Source of the DNA: Mycoplasma testudineum
GTDB taxonomy: Bacteria > Bacillota_I > Bacilli_A > Mycoplasmatales > Metamycoplasmataceae
Assembly: GCF_002245785.1 (NCBI RefSeq)
Contig: NZ_NNCE01000001.1
Span: 121,769-185,768, forward strand
Reading direction: 5' to 3'
DNA length: 64,000 nucleotides
Every line of letters starts with the position of its first letter. Position 1 is the stretch's first letter. The notes under the pieces are model-generated. The model saw only the letters and a program-made list of their open reading frames with translations, made no database searches and was not told the DNA's origin. The position numbers and the translations under genes were made by a program. Shown here one piece after another: positions 11,710 through 23,154 of the stretch.

Positions 11710-13285
11710 GATTTGGTATGAACTAGATCAAAACTACTATTCAAATGATAATGATAAAAATTATTCATTTGAAGGTATTAAAAATGTAATTAAGTATTTT
11801 AAAAGTCTACAAATTGATTTTGTAATTATGCAGCAAATTCTAAATACATATGATGTTCCAAATGCTGAAATAATCAAAAACAACGAAAGTCAAATAGGAT
11901 CTATAAGTAAGTTAAGAGATTTGCTAAAAGAACTTAAAGATAATGAAATTTTTCCTATAATGAAATTCGATTTAGAAAAACTTAAAATTGCAGTTAATAG
12001 TTACGAAAATTTAAATAAATATTTAAATAATCAATTAGTGGTATCAAGGCAAAATAGTTCTGTTGGATTTTTAAATAATAATTTAAATGATCATAAATAT
12101 ATTACTCAATCCTACTTTATTAAAACTAATTCAAATGATTTTGAAAAAGCGTGATCTGCAAATAATTCAATGGATGAATTAAAAATATTATTAAAATTTT
12201 ATAAAAAAATTGGTTTTAAAGGAATAGTCTTTCACAATTTTGAATCGATTTATCCAATTGATTCAAAAACTAATAATGTTAATTCTAAAACAATTGCACA
12301 GTTAAAAACAATTTATCAAATGTGCAAAGAAATAGATAGAGAATTTTTAATTGTTTTAGAAACAAAAAATGAACTTAAAAATTCAATAGTTCCCCTGGAC
12401 AAAGATCGTGAAAAATTTTATGATTTTATAATCAATAATTCATTAGCAGAAATTAATAAAACTACTAAATTTGATATTGGTCTACACGTTGATGTAAGCA
12501 AAAGAAACTTATCTAAAATGATTGAAAAAACACTTAATCAAAACAATAATATTTTTGCTTTACAATCAGTTAATAGTGGAAGAATAAATTCAAACTGAGG
12601 AGATGATTATATTTTTTGAGAAGAATCTGCAAAATCATTAATAATGTTGAATTTAGTTCACTTACATGATAAGAAAATTTTTAGCGGTCAAGAAGTAGGA
12701 TTACTCAATTTAAATAAATCATTTTTTGACAAAATAAAAGATTTTGAAGTTAACGAACAAAAACATAAATTAGCTGATTCAGGAATTTCGGTAGATAGAT
12801 TCAACTATTCATTTGTCACGCTAAATCCATTAAATTTAAAATACCCTTTTTTATGAAGTAAAGAACAGCAAACGGACTTTGATAAATATTTAGATTATAA
12901 ATATGAAACAAATGTTAAAAGTCAATGAAATAATAATTATTCAGTTCTAAATTTTTACAAAAAAGTTAGTCATATTTATAAAAATGATAGTTTTGTTACC
13001 ATGCTTAAAACAGCAAAGTACAAAATAAATCATCCCAAATTTAACAATACAATAATTGATTATTCTATTGTTTCTCCAAAATTCACAATTAGGATTTTTC
13101 TAAATTTATCATATGAATTTATAAAAGTAAGATTACCAAAAAAATATAAGGTAATTTTATCAAGTTATCAATCAAAAAAATATATTAAAAAAATAAGAGA
13201 ATTAGATCCATATGAATCCATTATAATTTTAGAGAACCCTAAAAATGTGGAAGATGATTTTATTGTTTCCCTTTTTGAAATGTAA
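11702..13285 (+). CDS. GH13 (alpha-amylase family)-like protein without catalytic residues
   Basis: A 527-residue protein whose layout follows oligo-1,6-glucosidase/trehalose-phosphate hydrolase. GIKNVIKYFKSLQIDFV resembles the first barrel strand, ESAKSLIMLNLVHLHDKK then IFSGQEVGLLN matches the 'GTPFIYQGQEIGMTN' block, PFLWS matches 'PMQWD', and VLNFYKKVSHIYK matches 'ILNFYRKLI.LRK'. The catalytic motifs are lost: GFRIDV is GFKGIV (171-176, no Asp nucleophile) and NHD is VNS (290-292). Only Glu220 may remain at the acid/base site. ATG 11702 has CAGGAG upstream; it overlaps holA. No signal peptide. A hydrolase is unlikely; a binding or structural role is inference. Confidence 0.72.
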
Positions 13286-13294
13286 GGATATAAA

Positions 13295-14335
13295 ATGAAC
13301 AAGGAAAAAAACTTAGATAAAAATCACCCTTTATATTATTCAGCTAACTATTTTTTTAAAGCTGAAGAAATTATTAAAAAATTGAAACCAGATTCAATTA
13401 TTACACTTCAGTTTTTTCAAAGAAAAGACAACATTATGCTCTCAGGAATGGAAGAAGTTTTAGAATTACTAGAAAAATACACTCCTGTTGACAAATACAA
13501 AATAAGTTATTTACCTGATGGTTCTTTAATTAATTCGAAAGAAGTAGTTTTAGAACTAGAAGGAAAGTATGAATATTTTGGAACATATGAAGGTATAATT
13601 GACGGAATTTTAAGTCGCTCATCATCAGTATCTACAAATGTACATAGGTGCATTCTTGCTGCAGGAAAAAAAGAAATCGTATTTATGAGTGATAGAAGTG
13701 ATCATTATTCAAATCAAATACGCGATGGTAAAGCAGCTATTGTTGCAGGAATTAAAGCACACCCAACTACTGCTACAAGTCAAGGGCATCCAGAATTAGT
13801 ATTTGGCTCGATTCCTCACGTTGCTTTGCAAGCTAATGAAGGGGATGTAGTCAAAGTAATGCAGACATATCAAGAGTTATTTCCTGAAGAAAATTATTTA
13901 GTTGCATTAGTAGATTTTAACAATGATGTTATTGCCGATTCACTTAAAGTAGCAAAAGCTTTAGGTAAAAATCTAAAAGGTGTTAGAGTTGATACATCCG
14001 TTTCTGTTAGAGATAAAATGTTTAAAGATAATGAAGATGAATGAGGAGTTACACCAAGGCAAATTAAAGCGCTTAGACAAGCATTAGATGATGCAGATGC
14101 TATGCATGTTAAAATTATTGTCTCAAGTGGATTTACACCTGAAAAAATATCTCGATTTGAAAAAGAAAATACCCCAGTTGATGCATACGGAGTCGGCGAA
14201 TATATTTTAGATATTAAGGTTCACTATAGTGCTGATGCAGTAAAAATAGATGGCAAGAACTTTGCTAAAGTTGGAAGACAATATAACCACAATCCTAAAC
14301 TAATCGCTTTTAGAAAGAAAAATTATGATATATAG
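13295..14335 (+). CDS. pncB: Nicotinate phosphoribosyltransferase
   Basis: A 346-residue enzyme joining nicotinate and PRPP to nicotinate mononucleotide, first step of NAD salvage. Diagnostic stretches are the N-terminal NHPLYYSANYFF, SSSVSTNVHRCILAAG, and the C-terminal GVRVDTSVSVRD, VSSGFTPEKISRFE and VDAYGVGE. AAGGA sits before ATG 13295. One TGA-Trp (14042) would split it in the standard code. Mycoplasmas lack de novo NAD synthesis, so this enzyme is probably essential (general knowledge). Confidence 0.88.
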
Positions 14336-15110
14336 TTCAAGCACTACAAATATTTTTTTGGAAGTTTCACAATTTAATTATGATTCAGCGCAAAAAACCA
14401 TTGCCTTTATTTCATTTAATTTTTTAATAATAATTTTGGCATATTTATGAGGATCACTAAATACATCAATTTTAGTTTCAAAATTTATTTTCAAAAATGA
14501 CATTAGGCAGTATGGATCAGGTAATGCTGGTTCAACAAATATTAAAAGAAAATTCGGAACTAAAGTAGCTGGTTTAATTTTTTTAACAGACATATTAAAA
14601 GTTTATTTAGTATCTGTCATTTTGTATTTTACAAATAATTATGCAGTTGGCTTTGAAGCAACTAATGGAATGAAATCAATATTTGTTGTAGTTCCTCAAT
14701 TAGCTATAGCAGCTATTGTTGTAGGACATATTTATCCAATATTCTTTAAGTTTAAAGGTGGAAAAGGTGCTGCAACTTTAGTTGGTTTTTACTTAAGTGT
14801 TAACATAATCTTATTTCTTATTGGATTTGTTTTGTGAGTGACAATTTTATATACAAGCAAAATGGCATCAGTTGCAACAACTTTAGCTAATTTAATTGCT
14901 ATTCCATTATTCTTTATTCCTTGGTTTGATACTTCCGTTTTAGGATTTTTAATTCCGGATTGACCTTCAATTGGTTCTTATCCACTTTCAACTTTACATT
15001 CTGGATTAATCTTTTTAGTTACATCAGCGCTTGTTATTTTCTCACATAGATCTAATTTAGCAAGAGTCTTTAAAGGTGAAGAAAGAAAAATCAAATCTAA
15101 AAAAGCTTAA
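14325..15110 (+). CDS. plsY: Acyl-phosphate:glycerol-3-phosphate acyltransferase
   Basis: A 261-residue membrane enzyme that acylates glycerol 3-phosphate from acyl phosphate, first step of phospholipid synthesis. All three PlsY motifs are visible: GSGNAGSTN (usual GSGNPGATN), GHIYPIFFKFKGGKGAAT, and HRSNLARVFKGEE. ATG 14325 overlaps the end of pncB by 11 nt with AGAAAGAAA upstream, which indicates coupling. The N-terminal 25 residues precede the first membrane helix and look like an extension. Four TGA-Trp codons. Confidence 0.93.
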
Positions 15111-15127
15111 ATAATTGCTAGCAGATT

Positions 15128-15160
15128 AAAATCAGTCGTATATAGCCGATTGATTTTTTA
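15128..15160 (+). terminator. Rho-independent terminator after plsY
   Basis: Eleven-base stem AAAATCAGTCG / CGATTGATTTT (15128-15138 with 15147-15157) with one G-U pair, then T residues. It closes the comEA-plsY run. Confidence 0.88.
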
Positions 15161-15408
15161 TATTTTTTATTTAATTCATTTAAAAAAATAAATTTTATGT
15201 GTAAAATAAAAAAACATTTTGATTTTTTTCGAATATTTTGGCAATAAAATTAACTTATTTTTGTATATTTTCACCCATTATGTTAGACACATTTATGCTC
15301 TAAAGCATAAAAAACTAACAAAACACAAATAAACGCCAAAATTGATAATATGAGAAAATATACATAGCTCAATAAAAATTGATAAGAAAAAATGGAGAAA
15401 GAGAGAAT
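15161..15408 (+). promoter_or_regulatory. Intergenic region with spaced inverted repeats before the coiled-coil gene
   Basis: About 250 non-coding bases. Two interleaved inverted repeats are present: ATTTTGGC (15235) with GCCAAAAT near 15335, and TGTATATTTTC (15262-15272) with GAAAATATACA (15354-15364). A small hairpin TTATGCT..AGCATAA lies at about 15292-15310. The arms are not nested, so they do not form one simple hairpin. GGAGAAAGAGAG lies just before ATG 15409. A regulatory role is a guess. Confidence 0.3.
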
Positions 15409-18400
15409 ATGAATAGATTCTATTGTTTATACGTACCTAAATCAGCGCCTTACAAGTGAATGCTGAAAGAAGTTAAAAAATCTGCTATTGGTTATTTTCA
15501 AAATAGACTGGACGCAATTGACTATTTTATTGATAATTATGGTAAGACAGAAGCCATGATTTGGTTTCAAAATAAGTTTGAAATTTTTGAAGGTAATTTA
15601 AAAGTTGAAGTCGATGAAAACGGTCAGTTCGAAAAAAACAAATACATTTTAACAATTTCGAAATTCCAAAACGAAGCAAAAAATGATATTGATTTAAAAA
15701 TCATTGATATTCATAATGAGTTATATATTGATATTAAAACTAAATATAGAACTCGTATTGATAAAAGAAATAAATGAAAAGGTACGCAAGAGTTTATTCT
15801 AGAAAAAACTACTGCAAAATCTAAAAAATCAGATGCTAAAATTGATCCAGCTATTGTAGATGAAAAAGCTGGTTTAGTTAATATGCCATTATTTTATGCA
15901 AATCAAACTCGTTCTCAAAATAATGATATCGACCAAGAAGCAATTGAAAAAGCTAATTTAGCAGATTTAGCAAGAAAACAGCAAGAAGCTAAAGAAGCTG
16001 AAGAAAATCTTAGAAATAAGCATGAATTTAATGATGTATTAGAAAAGCTGCGAGAAGAAGCTGCAAAATTATCAAGTGCAGCATCATTAGAAAGTGAAGA
16101 TATTGAAAAACTTCTTTCTGAATATGATGAACTTGAAAAGCGTTTTAAAACAGAAGAAGATGAAATAGCTAAAGAACAATCTCAAAAACTTGATGATTTA
16201 GAAAAGCAACTTGATGATTTACGTAAACAAAACGAAGAATTATTAAATGAACAAGCAAATAGATTAGAACAATTAAGAGATTCTGGAACCATAGATGAAC
16301 AAATTCAAGCTGAATTAGATGCATTAGAGCGTGAAAGTGAAGAAAGGCTTAATGCCAAAATTGCTGCTGCTCAAGCTGAATATGAACAAAAGCAAATGTA
16401 TTATGAACAAGCAACTAATGAATACATGGATCAGCAAAGTGAAATTGAAAATCAGTTTCAAGAATTGCATGATTTTTATCAAAATGAAATGAATGAATCT
16501 CGGGCTTTTTATGAAGCACAACTAGCTGAACGTGAAGCAGAATTACAAGCTGAAAAAGATGCTGCAATTGCAGCTCATCAAGCTAAATTGTTCCAAGAAT
16601 ATGAAGCAAAAATTTCAGCTTTAAATAATGATGAAAAATCTAAAGCAGAAAAACATTTAGAAGTTGAACGTGCTAAATTAATGGTCGAGCAAAAAGAAAC
16701 ACTTGAAAGAATAACTAATAAACTTTTAAAAGAGCAAAGTGAAATAGTTGAAAAAATGACAAGTGAGCAGCGAGAAGAATATAAAAAATTACTCGAGCAA
16801 CAACAAATTCAATATGATAAAGAAATTCAAGATCGTTTAGCAATACTAGGTGAAACGCAAAGAAAAGAATTCTTGGCTTTATTAGAAGAAAGCGATAAAA
16901 CTTTTGAAGCAAGTCAAAATGAATTAAAAAAATCTGGTGAAGAATATACTAAATTATTAGCTAATCAAGCTGCCTTTTATGAAGCAAGAATTGAAGCGCT
17001 TGAAAATGCATATCATGCTCAATTATTAGAAGCAGTTGAAGAAGTTCGCTCTGAAAGTAATGAATTAATAAGTCAAAGTCAATTAGAAGCACAAAGATAT
17101 CATCAGTATTCATTTGCTGAATATCAAAGACAAATTCAAGCTCAAATGATAGCCAATTATCAAGCATATCAAAATGAAATATATGCAATGCAAATGGCTT
17201 TAGACAATCAAAGACAACAATGAGAATATCAACTTTGAATTGAACGGCAAAATTGGTTAAGAGAGCAAGAACAAATGCGAGCTTATATGAGTGCTTATAA
17301 TATCGAGGTTGAACAACAAAGATACTATAACGAAATGCAATTACAAGAATGACTAAATCAGCAACAATTAGCAAACAGGTTTGAAATGGAAATGCAAAGA
17401 AGACAAGCACTTGAACAAAGAAGAATTCAAGAACAAAACCGTCTTATCCTTGAAGCTAAAACTCAAGAATTGCAAAATCAGACTCAAATTCTTGAACAAC
17501 GTGCCCGTACTATTGAGATGGAAAAACAATATGTTAATCATCAAAATAATTATGTAATGGCACAAGAAATTAACGAATTAAATGAAAATCAAAATTCAAA
17601 TATGGTTCAAGATTTTACTAATCAAATTGATAATCAAAATCAAAATAAAGCAAATAATAAATTTACTAAAAAACAAGGCAAAGTTTATCAACAAAAAGGA
17701 TCTAATTCAAAACAAAGCCAAAATAAACAAGAAAATAGTAAAAATGATAAAATAAAATATAATCTTAATTATAATAATTCAATTCAAGACACTTTAGGGA
17801 GAAATACACAATCAATGTATAATCAAAATCGAAACAATTTTTCACAGCCACGAAACACTCAAGAATTCCAAGCAAACCAACCTATGAATAATCCAGGCTA
17901 TGATACAAGAGCATTTGACACAACTCAAATTCCTTTTACTACACAACAATTTAACCAAGTTAGACCGCCGATGCCAAGACAACAACGACCGTTAAATCCA
18001 TATGTTACAAGTCAGTTCAGACCGCAACCAGCACAAAGACCTGTAAATCCATATGTTACACAACAATTACAAACTCAATTCAATACTCAAACTATTCCAA
18101 ATAATGGAGTTGCCTTAAGAAATGAGTTTGATCAAACTCTTGAAATGTTAAGACATGACGAAGAACAATTAAAAGAAATGAAGCGTCAAGAAATTTTAGC
18201 TAGAGCAAGAAAATTAAGTGAACTTAAACAAACAGATCAAAAAGTATTCGAAGCTCGTCGCGCTAGAATTAAAGAACAAGAAAGAATTAACAGAGAACTT
18301 TACGAAAGAGAAAAAGAAATTTACGAAACTCGTAAATTACAAATTCGTGAACAAGAAAAACGTGTTCGTGATTTAGTTACTCAAGAATTAAATCAATACA

Positions 18401-18891
18401 ATGGTAGAGTTGAAGAATTCGAAAAAGTTAAAGCAAGTTTAGATGCATCAATTCAAAGTAGAGAAGAAATACTAGAAAAAGACAGTTTAGACTGAGACAT
18501 TAGTGCAGATAATTCTACAGCAGCAAGCGTTAGCGATATTCATGTAGAACCACAAAAAGTAAGTCCAGCATCTAAACCAGTTACTGAACCAGTTAACAAA
18601 GTAGTTGAAGCAAAACCAGTTGTTGTTAAAACAAATGTTGATGATAAATACACAATTAAATCAAAAACTTTAGTTGATTCAAATCCTGCTGAAGAAGACT
18701 TATTTATGCCAACTGATCTTGAAAGTGATGCAGAAGCACCTGAATGAGTTACTGTTGAATCTAAAGTTGCTAAAAAAGAAAAAAAACGACAAAAAATTTC
18801 ACCACTTTTAATTTCAATTTTTGCAATAGTAGGTGTAGCAGCAATCGCAGTACTTATTGTTGTTGTGTTACTAGCAGTTAACGTAATCTAA
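15409..18891 (+). CDS. Large coiled-coil protein with C-terminal membrane anchor, possible cytoskeletal or adhesion-related protein
   Basis: A 1160-residue protein I do not recognise by name. Residues 1-120 form a small globular head (MNRFYCLYVPKSAPYKWM start). About 165-720 is almost continuous Glu/Gln/Lys/Ala coiled coil. About 730-900 is Gln/Asn/Pro-rich with a repeated LNPYVT/VNPYVT motif (about 863 and 880). About 905-1025 is a second coiled coil (RKLSELKQTDQKVFEARRAR). An acidic linker and KKEKKRQK precede one membrane helix at about 1133-1160 that ends the protein. There is no signal peptide, so a cytoplasmic rod tethered by its tail is inferred. This resembles HMW-type cytadherence/cytoskeleton proteins only in architecture. 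A terminator follows. Confidence 0.75.
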
Positions 18892-18900
18892 TAATTAAAC

Positions 18901-18924
18901 AAAAGTCCCGACTGGGATTTTTTT
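18901..18924 (+). terminator. Rho-independent terminator after the coiled-coil gene
   Basis: Stem AAAAGTCCC / GGGATTTTT (18901-18909 with 18914-18922, one G-U), loop GACT, then T residues. Confidence 0.85.
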
Positions 18925-19006
18925 GCTTTTAGTTTTAACTAAAACATAGATTCCTTTTTATTACGTTTTTTGGTAAAATATTTTTAAATAAAAATTATTA
19001 TTTTTT

Positions 19007-19012
19007 TATAAT
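19007..19012 (+). promoter_or_regulatory. Putative -10 box of the lipoprotein gene
   Basis: Perfect TATAAT after a long T run, with no clear -35, as is common in mycoplasmas. A transcript starting near 19018 would carry a hairpin CGCTCA / TGAGCG (19015-19020 with 19032-19037) at its 5' end, about 50 nt before the start codon. Confidence 0.6.
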
Positions 19013-19085
19013 AGCGCTCAGCTTACTGCCATGAGCGATTAAAGGTAAATAATTAAATTATTGCTTTGAAAGGAATAAAAGGAAT

Positions 19086-21794
19086 ATGAAAAAAGGAAAA
19101 TTATTATTGGGAGTTAGTTTGCCACTAATTACTGGTTTTGCCGCTGTTGCAGCAATAGCTTGTGGACAGCCAGAACAATCTCAAGCCGATCAATCTTTAG
19201 CAAATATTGTAAAAGGTTTAGAAGGTCAAACAATTAATACTAAAAATGCACAAACAATTCACCAATTTAATGAAACTATTGAAAATTTAAACACAAAAAC
19301 TGTCGACGAAAGAACAACAGGATTACGTAATTTATTGCAAGATTCATTTTCAAGTGCCTTAGGTACTTTAGCAAAAATTCAAGCTATCATCATCAATAGA
19401 TCAGGCGATGTTGTTTCATTAAAATTAACTTTATCTTATCCAGATGCAACATCAAATAAAGAAGTTTCATTTACAGTAGGAAATATAAATACTAATCTAG
19501 AGCCAAGTGCAAATTTAGATGACATTTTTAATAATACCAATGGTAAAACATTTGCTGCAGCAGGAATTGCAAATCAACAATCTCCACAAGAATGAGAAGA
19601 ATGAGCAAAATCAGTTAGTTCAGATAGAATTACTACTGAATTAATTTCAAGATTAGATGTTAATTTTAAAATTGCTTTAGGTGCTGCAACAGTAAGTAAA
19701 GTTTTAGTTGTTACACCGCAAGATAATGATGCAACTGCAGCAACTGTTACATTAACTTTAAGTAACGGAATAACTACCCGAACTACAGTAATTACTGTAA
19801 GTCCTTTATTAAGTCAAAATACTGTAAATACAAATACTCAAAAAGCACTTGTTACAGAATTTTATGCAAAATTAAATAAATCAGTGTTAGTTTTAGAATC
19901 TGAATTTACTAAAAATGCAATCGATGCAGCAGCTAATTTATCACCTTCTGAAGATACAAGACTTTTTGAATCAATAACTCCATTAACTAATTTACTTCCA
20001 AGTACTAATTCTATATATTCATTAAAAGCAAACGAAGCAGCTCCTTCTATACCTAATGGTTATGAATTAAGAGCAATTTTTAAAAAAAGTGAAGCATCTA
20101 ATAAAAGTGGTTCATTTATAGTTAGATTTGTATTATTCCAAAGTGCTGCAAATCGTTATATCGATAATGATGGAACAACAAAACATACTGATTATGAATC
20201 AGCAGTAGGACAAGTTGCTAATTTCTGAGGATATAAATCAGACGATGTTGTTACATACTTTACTGGAGTAAATGCAACATATAATTTTACAAGTCAGCCT
20301 GCATCTGCACAAGATTTTGTAAGATTATTACCAAATTATAATTCTGAATTAAGAACTGCAACTTTAACTAGAGAAGAAATGATTGAAAATTTCCCTTCAA
20401 TTACACTAGGACAAGTTCCGGCTACAATTTCTGGATTTGAAGAAAACCCATTTAAAGATGAATATTTAATCAAAGTTTATGAAGCAAATAACGCAAATAG
20501 AAATCTGACCTTATCTGCAAGAATGAAGCGTGATAATAGATTATATTCAACAACAGGAATAGTAGCAGGTGTTGATGACGAAGTTGGTAAAACAATAACA
20601 GTTAGTGGATTTGCAACAGTAGATGAAGAACAATCTAAAAAAGATGTTGAAACTTTAAAAGCTGCTTTATTACAATTACAAAATTTAACTACAACTCTAA
20701 ATAAAGATTCATTTGCTACTCAAGTAAAATATCCAAATTTTGCTGCTTTTCTAAAAGATGTTGCTAAAACAGTTGACACACTTGGAGCTACTATAACACT
20801 AGGACAACCTACTGCAAATGATGGTAATGGTACACTGACTTTTTCAAATGTAACAATTACCAAAAACAATTCAACAGCTACTGGAATTTCTTTAACTATA
20901 AGTGGATTTAGACAAATCGATGAACAAGCTAAAGCTTGATATGAAAAATGAGCTAAGCGCACTGATTGACAAGTACAACAATTTGTTAATATTGAAAAAA
21001 CAGGTTTTATTAGAACCAAATTAGCATTAAATTGAAATAATTCTGAAGGATTATCGGCTAAATTTAATAACATATTAGCAAACGATTTAGTTGCAGACGC
21101 AAATCCAACAACTTTAGATGGTTATAACGTTATATTTAATTTACAAGAAGTTAGTCCAGATCCAGATGCAACTACATTAGATGTAGAATACTACTTAACT
21201 AAAACAGTTGGAAATAATACAGTTTATATTAATTCAGACGGAAAAGAATTAACTGATATTAATCTTTTAACTAAATCAAAAATAACATTTACTGGAATAA
21301 TTAGTGATAAAGCACAACTAGCTGCTTTAACTGAAAGTTTATTAAAAGCTACAGGTAATTCTGGTCTTTATAGAGTAATTAATTCATTCGATGCATTCCA
21401 AAAGAATTTTGAAAACGATGAAATTAAAACATTACGATTTATCGATGATAATATTGCTTGAGGTATGTCAAGATTAGTTGTAAGTACTAATATAGGTTGA
21501 AATGCAACACAATTGTATACAAATGTAACATTACTAGATAATACAAATTCTGCTGATTTAGTTAAAATAAAACAATTTATGGCTAGACCAGAAGTAAAAG
21601 CCAAATTATTAAGTGATTATAACGCTGTTAAACTAAGAGTTATTTCAATGAATTTTAAACTTAATGGAATTGAACATAGTGTTCAAGTTGGAGTTGTTTA
21701 TACCGAAGGAAATGCAGGTGAAAGTTGAGCATTATCTCCAACAAGAACTGCTCAAATTGAAGCAGGAAAGGCCTACGAAGATTTAGTTGAATAA
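19086..21794 (+). CDS. Large surface lipoprotein with repeated Lipoprotein_17-like domains
   Basis: A 902-residue lipoprotein. The signal peptide (KKGK then a hydrophobic stretch) ends in the lipobox AIAC with Cys26, which LspA (gene in this window) would process, leaving the protein on the outer face of the membrane. The mature part contains several similar modules of about 100 residues, each a helical part followed by strands and ending in a hydrophobic-T-x-S-G-F motif (ITVSGFATVDEEQ at about 505-517, LTISGFRQIDEQ at about 605-616). This resembles the Lipoprotein_17 family of mycoplasma surface antigens. About ten TGA-Trp codons. RBS AAAGGA precedes ATG 19086. Confidence 0.85.
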
Positions 21795-21816
21795 CTATTT
21801 ATAATAAATTTATATT

Positions 21817-21841
21817 AAAGCTCCATGTGGAGTTTTTTTTA
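21817..21841 (+). terminator. Rho-independent terminator after the lipoprotein gene
   Basis: Stem AAAGCTCC / GGAGTTTT (21817-21824 with 21829-21836, one G-U), loop ATGT, followed by a T run. Confidence 0.88.
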
Positions 21842-21888
21842 TAACTAAATAATTCAAAAACTTATCTATTTAATTTTAAACATTGTGG

Positions 21889-22000
21889 TATTATTGTAAA
21901 TACAACGTGACTTTGAAGTGCAAGGTTGCTGATATATCAAACAGAGTTGTTCATTTATATCAGGTTTTTGCATGGAGTTGGTTCAATAAGAACATAAGGA
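21889..22000 (+). promoter_or_regulatory. S10 operon promoter and structured mRNA leader
   Basis: A -10 candidate TATTAT lies at 21889-21894. The leader that follows folds: CTGATATA (21929-21936) pairs perfectly with TATATCAG (21956-21963), and outside it GTGCAA (21918-21923) pairs with TTGCAT (21968-21973, one G-U). The CAAGGTTGCTGA and TTGCATGGAGTTGGTTCAATAAG stretches look like the conserved S10-operon leader seen in Firmicutes, which is probably a ribosomal-protein autoregulation site. The ligand is not shown by the sequence. AAGGAG precedes rpsJ. Confidence 0.6.
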
Positions 22001-22006
22001 GCAACT

Positions 22007-22315
22007 ATGAGTAAATTAGCAGTTAAATTAAAAAGCTTTGACCACAAAATTGTAGACGAAGCTGCTAAAAAAATAACCGCGTTAGCAACTAAAGAAAAAA
22101 TAAAATTTTCAGGGCCTATCCCTTTGCCAACAAAACGCGAAGTGTTTACAATATTGAGATCTGTGCATGTCAATAAAAGCAGTAGAGAACAATTTGAAAG
22201 AAAAACATACAAAAGATTCTTTCTATTTGAAAAAGCTGATAAGGCTTTTCAAGAAAAGCTTACAAGATTAGAAATGCCTGCTGGCGTTCAACTTGATTTT
22301 AAAATTAAAAATTAA
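22007..22315 (+). CDS. rpsJ: 30S ribosomal protein S10
   Basis: 102 residues, the usual length. S10 sits in the 30S head and also acts in antitermination as NusE. The block SGPIPLPTKREVFTILRS is diagnostic. First gene of the S10 operon, preceded by the structured leader and a strong AAGGAG site. Confidence 0.97.
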   Translation: MSKLAVKLKSFDHKIVDEAAKKITALATKEKIKFSGPIPLPTKREVFTILRSVHVNKSSREQFERKTYKRFFLFEKADKAFQEKLTRLEMPAGVQLDFKIKN

Positions 22316-22333
22316 TAAACGAAAAGAGGATAT

Positions 22334-23152
22334 ATGAAAGGAATCTTAGGTCGAAAAGTTGGAATGACCCAAATTTTCAGTGATCACGGAAATGTAATTC
22401 CTGTTACAGTTATTGAAGTACAACCTAATGTTATTACTAAAGTACTTACAAATGACAAGCACGGATATGAAGCTGTTCAATTAGCTGCATTTGATAAACG
22501 TGAAAAATTAGCAAATAAGCCTGAATTAGGTAATTTCAAAAAAGCCAATACGGCATCTAAGCGCTTCGTTAAAGAAATACGAGGCATGAGCGGTTACCAA
22601 TTAGGTGACACAGTCGATGCATCTATATTTACAGTAGGACAGCTAGTTGATGCTATTGGAATTAGTAAAGGTAAAGGTTTTGCCGGAACTATTAAAAGAC
22701 ACAATCAAAAAATTGGACCTAAATCACACGGTGGTGGTGGAGGATCTCAACCAGTTAGATTAACAGGATCACTTGGAGATATTAGTGGTAACAAAGTTGT
22801 TAAAGGTATGACTATGCCTGGACAATTAGGAAACAAACAAAGTACAGTACAAAACTTAGAAATTGTTTTCATTGATGTTAAAAATAATATTTTATTAGTT
22901 AAAGGTTCAATCCCTGGTCCTAAAAAATCATTTGTAATTATTAAAGATAATGCAAAACAAAAACCAAATAACCAACCAGTTGTTTTAGTTGATTTAGAAG
23001 TTCAATCACAAAAATCTGAACTATTAGAAAGAGCACGTAAATTCAATAACATTGAAGTTAACTTAGATATGTCAGTTGAAGAAATGCGAACAATAATTGA
23101 AGCTGCTGAAAAACAAGCTGAAGAAGCTAAAACTGAGAAAGATGGAGAATAA
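22334..23152 (+). CDS. rplC: 50S ribosomal protein L3, C-terminally extended
   Basis: 272 residues against about 210 in most bacteria. The family core is clear: [14 protein letters not shown] at the N-terminus, [18 protein letters not shown] in the loop that reaches the peptidyl-transferase centre, and [17 protein letters not shown]. After about residue 215 an acidic/helical tail ([20 protein letters not shown] and a Glu/Lys/Ala end) has no counterpart in standard L3. RBS GAAAAGAGG before ATG 22334. Confidence 0.96.
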   Translation: MKGILGRKVGMTQIFSDHGNVIPVTVIEVQPNVITKVLTNDKHGYEAVQLAAFDKREKLANKPELGNFKKANTASKRFVKEIRGMSGYQLGDTVDASIFTVGQLVDAIGISKGKGFAGTIKRHNQKIGPKSHGGGGGSQPVRLTGSLGDISGNKVVKGMTMPGQLGNKQSTVQNLEIVFIDVKNNILLVKGSIPGPKKSFVIIKDNAKQKPNNQPVVLVDLEVQSQKSELLERARKFNNIEVNLDMSVEEMRTIIEAAEKQAEEAKTEKDGE

Positions 23153-23154
23153 TT

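Noticed and set aside
15292..15316. Hairpin TTATGCT/AGCATAA as a terminator
   Set aside because: On the plus strand it is followed by A residues, and on the minus strand the T run is on the wrong side.
15720..17565. Long minus-strand ORFs opposite the coiled-coil gene (for example 16324-16521, 16961-17410)
   Set aside because: They are hydrophobic reverse complements of Glu/Gln/Lys-rich repeats, without ribosome binding sites. Shadows of the plus-strand gene.
20720..22212. Minus-strand ORFs across the lipoprotein and rpsJ (for example 20720-21073, 21955-22212)
   Set aside because: They lie opposite clearly identified genes, lack ribosome binding sites and show no recognisable motifs.
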